In this document: positions 1 through 11,790 of the stretch, one piece after another
How the letters are laid out: every line of letters starts with the position of its first letter
How positions within the stretch are numbered: position 1 is the first letter of the stretch
Assembly (NCBI GenBank): GCA_007922305.1
Contig: ML677365.1
Coordinates: forward strand, 15,153,656 to 15,217,655
Direction: 5' to 3'
DNA from: Dermatemys mawii
Lineage: Eukaryota > Chordata > Testudines > Dermatemydidae
Length of the DNA: 64,000 nt
Notes under the pieces: model-generated
What the model saw: only the letters and a program-made list of their open reading frames with translations
The model's database searches: none
Told to the model about the DNA's origin: nothing
Translations under genes and position numbers: made by a program

Positions 1-1185
1 TTTTTTTGATGAAAGTAACCATTTAAAATTTTTCAAATTTATACAGCCATCTTATCAATAGAAAACACACTAGTGCGTAAATGTGCATAACTTTCTGACA
101 AATGCACACTGTGGCATGTTTTACTGCTTATTTATACATCATAATACTAGAAACCTTAATAAATATGCTTTATAGCTACTTCTCCAGAAATATTACTAAG
201 ATATTTACAAAAATAATTACAAACATTAAAAGCATCCATTTTACAATTATAAATGAAAATGGTTCAGTTTTTCATTTCAGCGAGATGTAGATTTTACAAT
301 GATAAGGCATTACTATTGAAAATCAAAATCCCAGAGCCTTTCATTAGAATGGGATTATATCACACGACAGCCCAATCACTGAAAAGCAGATAACAAGGCT
401 GGAGATGCAGACTGTATTTCCCCTCCTGAGAGTTTGTAGTTCAGCAAAAGAAGCTTAAAATCAATACCATATTTCACTAGTATCCAATGAAGAAATTCAA
501 AGGAATTATGCAGATTTATGCACGCATTCAGAAAGTTTGTCATGGATTTTTTTTTACATATTAAATTGAAGTTCACATTGTTCATTTTATTTAAAATAAA
601 AAATGAACAGATGCATCTGGAAATCAAATATGGTTATAGGAAAACATCCCCCTTTACTCCTAGAGCACTGACCACATAGTCACAAGAGGAACTACATGGA
701 TCCTTACTCAAATATGTAACAGCAGCCACATTTTGGCATGTACATTCACATGCTGAGGAAAAAATATACAAACTTAATACGTTGTTAAACCATACAGTGA
801 CAACATCAGACTCCCAAAATTCCATTCTTCCTCCAAAGTTATGCAGGAAGCTTACAAGCAGAACTACGCTGCTCCTAACTTTCTTTCCTCTATTCCATTT
901 CTAGATTAAGGAGGTCAGAGCAAGAATGATGTATGCAAGCTGAATGTGAACGGGACAGCACAGATGATATGTGTGTAGTTGAGAAATAAATGACTTCTCA
1001 AAATCCTAAATTTTTGGTATAGTTTATCATTATTAACGCACTTCACAATTAAATCATTTGTGAATTTTTAAACTGCATGCAATTAATTACTAATGCAAAG
1101 TGGGATTTTGCTATAATATACATTGGCTATGTATTTTAGTCTTTTGTCATTATTTGTCATGTTTATTATCATATGCTCTAGGGAC
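1..1185. other. AT-rich intron, nothing recognised
   Basis: No transposon termini, no coding-like open frame and no RNA gene were recognised. A short minus-strand open frame near 634-825 contains an acceptor-like pyrimidine tract, but it gives no convincing exon (see rejected items). Confidence 0.5.
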
Positions 1186-1290
1186 CAAACAAGAATGGGT
1201 CCCCAAGGTACAGTATCAAGCACACAGAGTAATAGGCAGTTCCTGGCCCCAAAGACCTTACAGTCTAAATAAATAAGACAAACGGGATAG
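1186..1290 (+). repeat. Old amniote interspersed repeat, SINE-like (copy 1)
   Basis: The block ends with a 'ccttacagtctaaataa' tail, preceded by a segment about a constant-length spacer away that resembles the copies near 37300 and 58755. The class is uncertain. I recognise the pattern as a diverged repeat common in turtle, crocodilian and bird sequence, but could not verify this. Confidence 0.45.
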
Positions 1291-1305
1291 AGAAAAGGGT
1301 ATAAT

Positions 1306-2085
1306 TAAAGATATGATTTAGTCACAGAGGTCATGGAAGTAATGGATTCTGTGACTTTACTGGACCTCTGGTGACTTTGTCTTCAGCTGTCAGCGGTGGG
1401 ACAGAGCTGGGGCTGAGAGTCCCTGACCCCTAGCTTTGGTCAGGACCAGGGCTATCTGGGGCTGGAGACAAAGCTGTGTGCCCCCACCCCACGGTTTCAG
1501 CCACAGCTATGCAGAGGATAGGTGCCATCCCCTGGTCCCCTGTGACTTTGGCCAGTGCCAGAGCTGGGGCATTGTGCCTCCAACCTGCAGTTTCAGTCAG
1601 GCTAGAGCTGGGGCTGTGCACCCCCAACCCACAGCTTCAGCCAGAGTCAGGCTGTGCATCCTCTTTGTCCCCCAAAGCCTTTAGCCGATGGTAGAGCCAG
1701 AGATGTGTGCTTCCTTGCCCCCAGCAGCTGGGGCTGTGTGCCCCCACCCCCGTGTTTTTGTCTGGGGCTGGAGCCACAGCTGGAACTGTTCCTGTGTACT
1801 CCCGCCCTGCGGTTTTGGTGAGACTGAAACTGGAGCTGTGAGACCCACACTTGGTGGCTGTGGCAGAGACAGGGTCATGTCCCCTTGCATAGCAGTGCGG
1901 TTATCTACGCCCCCACCCCACCATGGGGTTCCAGCTGTCATTCCTTCCTTCCTTCCTGCTCTCTCTCTCCCCATTATTTTTAGTAAAAGTCACAGACACT
2001 TCACATCCGCCATGAATTTTTGTTTATTGCCCCTTATCTGTCCATGACTTGTACTAAAAATAACCATGACAAAATCTTAACCTTA
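1306..2085. mobile_element. Non-autonomous hAT-type element (copy 1 of 2)
   Basis: Both outer parts carry the same motifs in opposite orientation (gtcacagaggtcatgg near the left end; agtaaaagtcacagac and gtccatgactt near the right). The block is bounded by near-identical 8-bp direct repeats, GGTATAAT at 1298-1305 and GATATAAT at 2086-2093 (7 of 8). The interior (about 1400-1920) is a decayed GC-rich array with short units built on 'gggctgtg...ccccca'. An 8-bp duplication is the hallmark of hAT transposition. No transposase is present. The better-preserved sister copy is at 52147-52827. Confidence 0.75.
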
Positions 2086-2137
2086 GATATAATACTCAGA
2101 GTGAATATGATGGCAGCAAACCTCATGGCAATTCCAC

Positions 2138-2166
2138 AATTTATTATTTATTTATTATTATTATTA
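2138..2166. repeat. (ATT)n microsatellite
   Basis: Short run of TTATT/ATT units just downstream of the hAT element, imperfect. Confidence 0.7.
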
Positions 2167-2339
2167 TATTGGGCTTATTTAGGGGTAAGCTGAATGGAAA
2201 GAATAATGAAGAGAAAGAGGACATTCAATGGAAGGGAAAAGGGGTAGATGTGGAGTGAAACAGAAGAAGAGACTAGGAGGGAGAGGAAGAGAGAGTGAAA
2301 ACTGTAGTTCTCTGAATGAATGTTTGTAGGCCCCAATTT

Positions 2340-2600
2340 GATTCCTTCTGCAGTTGTTCCTCCATAGTTTGATTATGTGGTTTGTTTAAAAAGTGTTTCC
2401 TTTTATCAAATAAAATGCCTTCAGGGCATTTGAATGTCTTCTTGTACTATGAGAAAGAAGGTAAATAGAGCACAATATTTATCCTCTATACTACTCACAA
2501 CTTTGTATGCCTCTGTCAGATCTCCTCTTATTAATCTGTTATCTAAATTATACAGATCCCAATCCTTCTAACCTCTCTTCATATACCCAGACAAAATTAC
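2340..2600 (-). mobile_element. Decayed LINE fragment, probably CR1, antisense
   Basis: The stretch 'cagatctcctcttatt' followed by 'cagatcccaatccttctaacc' has the look of the antisense of the conserved CR1 reverse transcriptase segment that encodes the block just downstream of the RT fingers/thumb (compare 30690-30740 on the plus strand). It is short and strongly diverged, and no open frame survives. Confidence 0.5.
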
Positions 2601-2849
2601 ATTAAGACAGAAGTAAAAGATAAAAGTTACACATAAATAATTTAAAGTAAAACACACCACAGGGATATTGTATTTATCCCAAAATCTATCATTACGAATT
2701 CTGGAAATCCAGAATTAAGATTAAATTAAAAGAAATCAATGCAAGGGAAGGGATGGAAAAGCAGATGCGGCACTCAAACAACCTTAACTCAGCCTTGTAG
2801 TTACACCATAACTGTACAATTAAGATTAATCCATATAGTATTTGTAGGC

Positions 2850-3534
2850 TAGGGTTGGGCAAACTACAGGCCGTGGTCCTCATTCGGCCCGTGGGACTGT
2901 CCTGCCTGGTCCCTGAGCTCCTGGCCAGGGAGGCTCCCCCGGCCTTTCCCTTGCTGTTCTCCTCCCACGCAGCCTCGCTGTCACACAGGCAGCATTCTGG
3001 GGAGCAGGGCTGTGCATGGCTGCCAGACATGCTGCTCTGAGTTGCATGGTAAGAGGGCTGGGGCCAGGGGGTTGCATAATGGGCAGGGAGTCCTGACGGG
3101 GGGGCGTCAGAGGAAGTGGAATGGGGTGTGGGGGACTGGGTAAGTGTGGGAGTCCCAAGGGGTCTGTCAGGGGGTGGGGGTGTGGATAGGGGTCGGGGCT
3201 GTCAGGCAACAGGGAGCAGGGGAGGTTGGGTAGGGGGTGGGATCCTGAGGGAGCAGTTAGGGTAGGGAGTCTTGGGGGGTGGCAGTCGGCGTGGGGGGGG
3301 GTAGGATCCCAAGAGGATGGTTAGGGGTAGGGGGTCTCTGGAGGAGGCGGTCTGGGGACAAGGATCAGGGGGAGTTGGATGGATCAGGGATTCTGAGGGG
3401 AGCAGTCAGGGGGCGTGGAGAGGGAGGGGGTCGGGGCCAGGCTGTTTGGGGAGGCACAGCCTTCCCTACCCGGCCTTCCATACAATTTTGCAACCCCGAT
3501 GTGGCCCTTGGGCCAAAAAGTTTGCCCACCTCTG
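2850..3534. mobile_element. hAT MITE, Charlie-like termini
   Basis: The left terminus tagggttgggcaaactac and right terminus agtttgcccacctctg form terminal inverted repeats of the hAT 'CAGnGGTnnGCAAACT' kind. Flanking 8-bp repeats are TTGTAGGC (2842-2849) and CTGTAGGC (3535-3542), 7 of 8 identical. The interior is G-rich with a decayed tandem unit (about 3090-3430), which makes spurious open frames on both strands. No transposase is encoded. Confidence 0.85.
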
Positions 3535-3854
3535 CTGTAGGCCCAGATTAGATTAGACTGATTTTTAAAGACGCATTAGATTTCTTCATTTTTTTCTCAT
3601 TGTATCATTATTTTATAAGAAGTTCAGGATACAACATTCCCAAAATTTTGGGAGATTGTGTGTGTATTCAGACCAAGGTTCTAGTTTGGATCTCTCATTA
3701 CTTTTTTCAGGGATATTTGAAATACATCAGATATGTATGCAGTGTCATGACTACGTAACTCATATTATTCATTCATATGTATTCATATATATGAAATAAT
3801 ATTAAAAGCTATAAACAAAAAGTATAACTTTTTTCTTTCTATACTTCAAGTGCA

Positions 3855-3955
3855 GTTATAAGACTGACAGTAAGACTTATAATTATAAGACTGATAACTA
3901 TACTTATAAGACTGATAGTAAGACTTATAATTATAAAACTGATAGTAATAAAATA
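3855..3955. repeat. Local tandem repeat, ~27-bp unit
   Basis: Units built on 'gacttataattataagactgatagta' recur about four times with variation. The array abuts the 3' side of the DIRS remnant. It produces a tyrosine-rich antisense reading frame that is not a gene. Confidence 0.75.
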
Positions 3956-3989
3956 GTCCAGGATAAGCTGGATTGAGGACTGCATTGGT

Positions 3990-5605
3990 GAAACCCAAAA
4001 TCAACAAGACCAGATGGAAACATGCTTCCACTTCAAAATGTAAATAGCCTTGATGAAGGGCTTTCTACTATTTAATAAGACATTGCAAACTTGCTCCAAG
4101 CAACACTCCTCTTTTTGATTTTGCCATACATCCTTCAGCCTGTTAAATGAAGTACCTTCAGGTTCCGGTGGAGCACCTGACAAAGATCCTGCAAAATTAT
4201 GTCTGGGTCCAAAGGAATTGAAATTGGAGTCTCTACCAACAGATCCAGAAGAGTGGAGAACTAGTGCTGCTGGGATCACCCTGGGACTATTAGTACAATC
4301 TGGGCATGATCTCATTTGATCTTTTGCAATATTCTGTGTAGAAGTGGAATTAAGGAAAAGCGTAGCACAGCTTCTTCAGCCAAGACAGTAGGCAAGTGTC
4401 CATGATGTAACCGGGTCTGCAACCATCTAGGGAACAAAGCTGATGACATTTCCTGTTGGCCTTGGTCGTGAACACTGCTGGAAAATGCACCTGGCTACAT
4501 CCAGGTAGAGAGACTACTTGTGGTGACTCAAACAACCTGCTTAGGTGGTCTGCAAGCTCATTCTGCAATCCTGCAATGTAAGAGGCTTTGAGATTGATTG
4601 AATTGGCAATGCAAAAGTTCTATAGACTCTTGACAAAGTGGAAAACAGAGTTCCTCCCTGCCTGTTGGGGGCAAACATTACTGCTGTGTTGTCTGTGAGG
4701 ACAAACAGGCTTTTTCCCTTGACCTGAGATAGGAAAGCCTGAGAGGCTAGGCAGACAGCCCTTAGTTGGCGGGGCAGGACGGCAGATAGCTCAGTGGTTT
4801 GAGCACTGGCCTGCTAAACCCAGGGTTGTGAGCTCAATCTTTGAGGGGGCCATTTAGGGATATGGGGTAAAAATAGAGATTGGTCCTGCTTTGAGCAGGG
4901 GATTGGACTTAGATGATCTCCTGAGGTCCCTTCCAACTCTGAGATTCTATGATTCTACCTCCCTGAAATTGATATGCAGAGACATGAGGAGCCCATGAGG
5001 ACCATAAACCCTGAGTTTGTAAGGGGACCCAGATGAACCCCACCACCAGGCAGCAACATCCATCACCAATGTTAACAAAGGTTGAGAGCAGGCCAAGGGA
5101 ATGCCTGTACATACACTGACCAAGTCTGTCCACCAATCTAGAGTTGTCAGTATGCCAGAGAGCAGATTCAGCAGAGAGTTCAGCTGGTGACAACTTGTTG
5201 AATAAATGGAGGCCAGCAAACTCTGAAGAACCCTGGGATATAATCTGGTATGTGCACAAGACTGTATGTCCCAGGAGCCTCATAGAGTTTAAGAATACAC
5301 TACTAAGTACTGATCAACTAGAAACTATTTACATTAAATTTACAACAAGCACTCGGAGAGCACTTGCTAAAGAAAGCCAAGCAAGTCCAATGGTCATCAT
5401 GGATGGTAAAAAGGAACTTAGCAGAATCTGGGGCAGCTGGATCTTTTATATCAGCATGAAGTGGTGGGTGACAGCAGAGTGTGCTCGAGCTGCCCTGATG
5501 GATACCACTGAGGAAAATTTTTCTGATGACTGTGCATTTGGCGCACACACACACACACTAAGAATGGAATGCAATGTACAAGCACTTGAAGAACAACCTT
5601 CAGTG
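3990..5605 (-). mobile_element. DIRS-type retroelement fragment, split by a SINE
   Basis: On the minus strand three stretches match the RT/RNase H region of vertebrate DIRS elements. They are a 'LDWWTD' block near 5080-5120, a 'TDNTAVM' plus 'NRQGG' block near 4650-4710, and an 'NELADHLSR' block near 4535-4565 followed by a 'YAFP' and 'LIPLL' segment to about 4310. Frameshifts and stops break it throughout. The part at 5375-5605, with 'gatggataccactgagg' and 'cttgaagaaca', resembles the DIRS terminal repeat also seen at 27785-28130. The RT/RNase H coding is interrupted by the SINE at 4771-4957. It is a dead fragment with no recombinase domain here. Confidence 0.7.
4771..4957 (+). mobile_element. 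Cry-type tRNA-derived SINE
   Basis: A tRNA-like head carries an A box (tagctcagtgg, about 4786-4796) and a weaker B box (ggttgtgagctcaat, about 4823-4837). A body follows, then a tail (ggtcctgctttgagcagg ... gattctatgattctac) that is nearly the same as the CR1 3' end at 31015-31093. A tRNA head plus a CR1-like tail is the established layout of the cryptodire turtle Pol III SINE, which is thought to be copied by the CR1 machinery. It sits inside the DIRS fragment and is therefore younger. It is not a functional tRNA gene: the head does not fold into a full cloverleaf and runs straight into the body. Confidence 0.85.
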
Positions 5606-6255
5606 TAGATTTTGTATCAGAAGCTTGACACCTAGTAGACAAACTGTCTGAGCAGCTGTGACTTAACAATCAAGGGGCATCAACAGTGAATGAGTGTTCC
5701 CTACCGAAATAATGGGTTTTCTATGAGCAGGTCTATTGACTTTCAATGCTTTTCTACAGAGAAGCCAACTAGTGGGGAGCCCTGGAGTCTGGACCTGCTC
5801 CCACCCCCAGCTCACAGAGGAGACAGGTCAGTTTTAAAAGAACTACTTCTCTAAGTTAGAGACCAAGATGGCCAAGCTGAGAAAGCCAGAAGGGTTGAGT
5901 GGCCTAAGGTCTCAGATCACGACTCACTGGACAGAGAGGTCAGACTGATGGAAGGTTGTTATCTTCCAAACATCTATAATTCTCTTGTGCTTTTTAAGAG
6001 TAAAGTGTGCGTGACAAAATATTCCTGTGACAAGCCTGTGCTGCCTTGCTTTACTGCACATTGTCCCTGAAGGGTTTAACTAAGATACCTGAGTCCCCAT
6101 AGCTAGGTGGACTCTGTGGGGAGTGTGTCTAAGCAACTAGGGGCTTTGGATGGCTATGGCACTGGTTCTGGGATCTTGGTGGCTGGACTGCAGGATCCCA
6201 TCGCCTAAGAAGGGTATCTGATGGGGCCTGTACCTGGGAATGCACGTGAGACACG
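5606..6255. other. Intergenic/intronic stretch, nothing firm
   Basis: Moderately GC-balanced sequence, possibly repeat-derived. No termini, coding signal or RNA gene could be supported. Confidence 0.4.
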
Positions 6256-6529
6256 CCAGGTATGCCTACACAGCAGCTTGGAGAGCTAGTACTTTGAAAG
6301 CAGCAGTGTGGCCCAGCAGTATGGGCTGCAGCTTTGCGCTAGGGACCTGGGTTCCTACCACCAAGGAGGCTGGACAGGATTGCAGTCAGGTAGCTAATCT
6401 GAGCTGTCACCTGTGCCACCATGGCCACACTGCTTTTTAGTGCACTAGCTCAAGCAGAGCAAGCTCATGTACATCTGCTCACAGTGAGAATTACACCTCC
6501 CCACTACTATGTATACATGCCCCTAGATT
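6256..6529. mobile_element. Possible MITE, Harbinger-like termini
   Basis: The left end ggtatgcctacacagcag and right end ctatgtatacatgcccc are roughly inverted (GGnnATGnnTACACAG type). This is the terminus type shared by several MITEs in this window (11791, 33592, 44286, 53020). The interior has decayed palindromic halves. The target duplication is unclear. Confidence 0.45.
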
Positions 6530-6733
6530 AGTGATCAGCCAGTGAAGCATACAGGATTCAGAGGTTGGATCCAATCAAAACAGAGTGCTGGACAGGACAG
6601 GTTGTGACAGTATCCTTTATAATAAACATAATCAGGAGTAATGCAACATAAAATTTTCACATGAAAGGAGAGAATGTGGTAAAGGGAAAGGTTATTTTAT
6701 ACACACAAAAACTGATTTCTCAAGAATTCCTAC

Positions 6734-6843
6734 CTGCTGGATGTGTCTACTACTTCGTTTCTGAGGTTGGTACATAAGCCAAGTATACAAGACTGGATCA
6801 ATATTGACTGCTAATCCCTGCACACTGGCCAAAAGTACAGCAC
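6734..6843 (-). CDS. VPS13B: Internal exon, probable VPS13B (intermembrane lipid transfer protein)
   Basis: This is the only convincing host coding exon. On the minus strand an acceptor (pyrimidine-rich tract ending in ctatctAG, 6845-6844) is followed by 110 bp of open frame. The exon then meets a donor (CAG|GTAGGA, GT at 6733-6732). It enters with two bases of a split codon and ends on a codon boundary. The 36 full codons include the motifs LLASVQGLAVNIDP and YTWLMYQPQKR. I recognise these as part of the N-terminal third of VPS13B (COH1), the very large Golgi-associated bridge-like lipid transfer protein mutated in Cohen syndrome. The codons are conserved-looking while the flanks are AT-rich and diverged. 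VPS13B has very long introns in vertebrates, which fits the lack of any other exon in 64 kb. Identity is from memory; the splice signals and open frame are seen directly. Confidence 0.72.
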
Positions 6844-6849
6844 CTAGAT

Positions 6850-9840
6850 AGCATAAAAAGAAAATGAAATTAAAAAGATAAATTATATAAACAGACACAC
6901 ACACAAATATATTTTCTTTAGTAGATACAAATTCTTTTTGAAAAAGAAAAAGTTGCCATTGTGCAATGATTACATTTTAAAAGTTCACTCCAGTTTTAGA
7001 GATGTTACCAGTTCTAGAGCTAATCTCCATTTTAAGACTTAGTACCACATAAACTAATCGAGTATTTTAAAATGGAATTAACTTTTTAATTGTGAACACT
7101 GTACGTACTTGTAAATTTGTCACATGCCTCTTGATTAGGATGGAATTTTTTTATTTTGTTGATGGTATATCAAATACAATATTGCTTTATTTTATTTTAA
7201 ATACATGCTTTAGTAAAATGGCAATTTTGAAAGTGATAAACATTTCTAAACATAAAAAATGACTAATAGCTTTATAAAGAGAAAAAAGCAAGCTGGAAAA
7301 GGTGGAAGAAGAATGGAGAATCAAGGAATCTTACAGAAGAAAGAAAATAGTTCTGCACAATGTTAACCTCCTCACATAAAAGCCCCCGTGACATCACATT
7401 AGATTTCTGTTAACAATTTCTGATTTTCAGTGATTCCGTAAACTATTCACAGCCTTTAAGTGAAGTCTTTCACCACTCTCTTTGGCTTTCATGATTCTTA
7501 ATATTGCCAATCAACTCCTTTAAGCACCTACATTTCAGGAAGCTTGCCCTAAACTGGAGGGGGGGTGGGACCCGGACAAATAATCCTGTTCACCTCTGAC
7601 TTCCCAGGTCTGACTAGGATCTGCTAATTGCCCTTATTGAGAAGGACAGGCCTTACTCCATTAGCCATGCACTAGATTGCATGAACATTTACAATGAACC
7701 CACACAGTGAACCTCAAAAGTTGAAGGGACTCCAGACACACAGTTACAGCTCACTTCATTTACAGTGGAGACTGCAAAGACCTCATGGAAAATGAAGTGT
7801 GTCACAAAGGCCAATGCAACTAACCACAATTCTTACTGCCAGCAGGGACACACAGCTTTTGGGGGCCTCTCAATTGTAGTCACATCCCTTTTGCTTCCAG
7901 CAAGTGATTAATCTGACAGTTCATAACTACTCCTTTGTTCCCAACAACTGCTGAGGCTTCTGTGTTTCACTCACAGTCAGAGCGGTAAAACAGTTGCAGA
8001 AAGAACAAACCCAAATGTCCAGCAGACACTTATCTGGAAGATTAGTGGATTGTGGAAATCACAAGACAGCAGAACTGTGTATATCATATAAACCCCTATT
8101 CATCACATCACAGAAGTGAGAAACTTGGCAGCTTTGCAAATGGTGTGGGGAAAAGGAAGCAGAAAACAAAATGGAGAAAATGCACAAAATTTCTTGGTTT
8201 TGCTTTTTTACTTTGTGTGTGTGTCTGCACGCTGCAAACACAGCTGTTTTCACAAAAAAAATTGTGAATGTAACCCAAAGCTCACAACTTCTCTCCCTAG
8301 ACTCTTTTCTCAGCCAACAGAAACACTATGCAATCACTGAGCCTTGTAGCCTGGGGCCCAAAGAAAATAATGTAACCCATTCTTCCCCCCAAAAAGAAAA
8401 TACTTGTAATCAGATGATGGGGTCAACTTTCTCAATAGTGAGCCAGAGGGGGATGCCTTGAAGCATTCTTCCAGCTGGTGCTCTGCCCAAATCAGACTTC
8501 AATTATTTCTCTGTCCTGAGTAAGATATTATTTGGATGGATGTTACCCATACTGATACCCTACTGACCCACTAGAGATTACAAGGCTAAACACTCTAGAG
8601 GGAGACATTATACACACTAGAAAAGGTTCTCCTACAAGATTGACCAGAAGATTTAAAAAAATAAGAAAAATGTTAGAATGTAGAAAAGAGGAAACAACCA
8701 CCATGAAAAGGAAACAATCAAACCATGTGTTGGTTTTGAAAAGTTTGTATTCAAAATGTTATGTTCTAAACATTAATATTAATTTGCATTCCCATCTTTT
8801 TTATAACCAATGTTTTAGAAGATCATGCAGATAGGAAGTGCTGTTAAATATTTCTGCTAGGGTTCTCTTTAATTTATGAAATCCTTAGAATCAGTTACCC
8901 CGTGAACAAAAAGTTTGGGACGTCTCCTTTGAAAACACTTTTTCATTACATATAAGGAAATGAACTGCTGGCAGCTAAACATAAAATAGTATGAAGTTTA
9001 AAGACCAGAGGTATGCACAGAAGCAAAGCAAATAATTATAAATACAAATAATTCCTTAAAACTTTATTAGTTAAAACATAATTAGCACAAAATTCCTCAA
9101 ATTCAAAATCTATGTTTAACATTTTAATAGATTCTTGATAAGTTTCATTTATTTTACTCGGTGTAAACAATGTAGTACCAATTTATTTTAATTCCCACAA
9201 ATGTAATCATTTAGCAACTATGATTAGTATGGTGTCTTACGTGATGATTAGCAAGGCTTAAGATGGGATTTTCAACCTGTGAGAGATAGGTGCCTGAATC
9301 CCACTGAAATACAACTTCACACACAAGTTGTCCAATTACAAGAACAGTGCACCTATCTCTTTTATCAATTACAGTTAGCATCTGTTTATGTAATGACATT
9401 CTTTATCCTTGCAGTATTAAGACTGCTTTTATTTTTTTACTATCAAATTTTGCATACATTTTCTTTTCTTAAAATACATTTTAAACACTACAATTGTCAG
9501 CAGTCTCAACTGTTGCCAATCCTCACAATTTTATCATAAGCCTCACAGTATTTGATATTTTTCTTAAAACACCAGTTTCTGGGGTTATATGATAATTTCA
9601 GTTATTTTTAATAAGAGTTTCTTGCCTTCACAATTATGGAGAAAAGCTTGGAAAGGGACTCAAAGCTCAAAAACTAGAAGGCAAATAAAAAGATCCCCAA
9701 ATGTATTATTTTAATAGTTAATTATTTTCAAATCAATTTAATCATTATTTGGGGCCTGACTCACGATTCTTATATGCTTAGGGTTGGCAGTACTTCAGTC
9801 TAGATATAGAACTATGGATTAAATTGACATATTGAGTGTA
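6850..9840. other. Unique AT-rich intron
   Basis: No transposon with clear ends, no exon and no RNA gene recognised. Short stretches such as 9255-9330 (gggattttcaacc ... gatgcctgaatcc-like) resemble a very old common turtle repeat but cannot be bounded. Confidence 0.5.
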
Positions 9841-10143
9841 TAGTAGACTCTCAATTATCCAAGATGATAAGGAAAAAAATAATCCTAGTTAATAAAATCC
9901 CGGATAATCACCATCCACAGGAAATGGGGAGGGGGTTGGTTCACCAGCCACCCTGAGCCTGGAGGAGGGGGTGTTGGTTCACTGGCTGCCCTGCTCCCTG
10001 GTGGGTTTTTTTGTTTTTGTTTTTTGTGCTTGGGGTGGCAACAAAGCCAGAGCCAGCTCTGCGAGTTAGGCGTATATTTTTTTTTACATCCTGGTTAATG
10101 CACAACCTGGTTAACCCAATTCTGGATAATCAGGAGCCTACTG
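9841..10143. mobile_element. Tigger-like (pogo) MITE, copy 1
   Basis: The ends are tagtagactctcaattatcc and ggataatcaggagcctactg, inverted repeats of the CAGTAGnCTCnnGATTATCC type, with TA on both sides (9839-9840 and 10144-10145). A TA duplication with CAGT termini is typical of Tc1/mariner-pogo derivatives. The interior is a G-rich core with poly-T. The second copy at 48844-49140 has the same interior in the opposite orientation. Confidence 0.85.
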
Positions 10144-11790
10144 TACTATTCTCTCTGCCCTGAAGATGGAACTTTCAAGTCCTGGAGAAGATGCATTAGC
10201 AGTATAGGTGAAGGAATGTGAACTGTTGTTGTATGTGTATTGGATTTATTCTTTATCTAGAGATCTGCAAACACAGACAATGGAGCATTTTCATGGACAC
10301 TAAAATTACCTTTTTTTAAAAAAAGTTACTCTAATGTGTTAATGCAGCAAGTATTCTGCATTCATGACTAGCATGTTATTTATTTGTATGTACTTATATG
10401 CATTTATATTCATATATCTATTTAACTGCAAAGTTGTAAAAGTTTAAACCAAATGGATAAACGTAATGCAAAGAGAAATGATGAAGACCAATGTATCTGC
10501 TTGGTTTATCTTTATATAAGATTTGAAATTTTGTAATGAAAAATTTAAAATTCAGTTCATAAAAAGCAGCTGATTCTTGAAAGATGAAGCAACAACATCC
10601 AGATATTTTCAGTACTAATACTGTTCAAGGAGAACAAAAAGAATGATTTCTCCAAAAAAAACTACATGATATTTCATAAGTAGATGGAACAGTATTTTAA
10701 ATTTAATTTATACAATCCATTCATTTATATCAATACACTTTAGACACAAACAGCAAAAATATACTATTCAGTGATATAAGATACTTAAAATTAAATATAT
10801 ATATATATATTAAATTTTGAATTCATTTTACATAAAAAGTGATCAAACCTGTTGAATTTTATAAGGCGGGAGATATGATCAAAGTGGGGTTACTGAGGAA
10901 GACTTGAGGAGTACAATGTGTAAGAGGCAGTCAAAAAATACACAAAGATAAATCATTCCTACAGCACAAGCTCTGAGCTGGAACACACACAGAGGAATTC
11001 CTGTAGCTAGAAGAGGCTTTGTGATCTGATAGTTTTAAATGTCAGTAATAAACCTTAAAAATAAATCTTCACTTTAAGAAGAAGCCAGTGGTAGGACATA
11101 AAATAAAAGAGTAACATGTGTACAATGTGAACAATGATAAATAAGCCTTGCAGAAGAATCTTCAGCAGATTGGAGACTGGAAACAGAAAATGCTAGTAGG
11201 TTGGTATGGAGTACATTACAATAATTAGCATTTATCAACATTTTAGGCGCCAAAATCATGAGGGATTCCTGCATCTTTAAAAAATATTGTCTGATGTCAG
11301 CTAGCCTTAATGATAGATTAATTATGTGTGTCAAATAAAAAATATGAATTGTACACAGTTCCTTGGGGGCAGAATTTGGGGAGGAGTCAGCATAGGGGCA
11401 AAAATTAATGGAAATTTTTTTTAATAATAAACTCCCCCCTAAACAACAACAAAAATAGTGTTAGCAGGTAAGATGATTTAGAATTGCAAAAACTAAACTC
11501 AGCTCAAACTGCTAGAAGGTTGTGAATCATTTCAAGTTAAAGCATGATTTTGACTGTCATCCTTAACTATGGAGTTGCTATGATGGCTCCATAAGCTCAA
11601 AGGTGAGGTGGAGGAGGACATTGTAGTTTAGTTTCTCAGATCTCTTTAGTTGTTCATCCCTTAAGTTTGAGGAAAACAGTTCAAGTAGCCAGATAAATAA
11701 TTCAATTATTTCACCTTTTAGTTTTAGTGCCAGGTAAGTTCGGCTTGCTACTAACCACTTACTAAATTCTACTTCAGCATTTGCTGGTTA
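10144..11790. other. Intron, (AT)n at 10794-10810
   Basis: AT-rich sequence with one short (AT)n run. A segment at about 10890-11330 may be an old repeat, but no termini or reading frame support a call. Confidence 0.45.

Noticed and set aside
634..825. Minus-strand frame with a tttcctcag acceptor-like site and a nearby GTAAGG donor-like site
   Set aside because: The implied exon would be ~45 bp, the frame downstream is full of stops, and no VPS13B-like peptide is seen.
1430..2047. Overlapping open frames of 60-120 codons
   Set aside because: They follow the tandem-like core of the hAT-type element; the sister copy at 52147 does not keep them.
3846..4031. Tyrosine-rich short protein on the minus strand
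   Set aside because: Direct product of a ~27-bp tandem repeat.
4786..4838. Possible tRNA gene with A and B boxes
   Set aside because: It continues into a SINE body and a CR1-like tail, and no complete cloverleaf or acceptor stem pairing is present.
5144..5608. 154-codon plus-strand open frame
   Set aside because: It is antisense to DIRS coding sequence and runs into the DIRS terminal repeat; no gene-like protein features.
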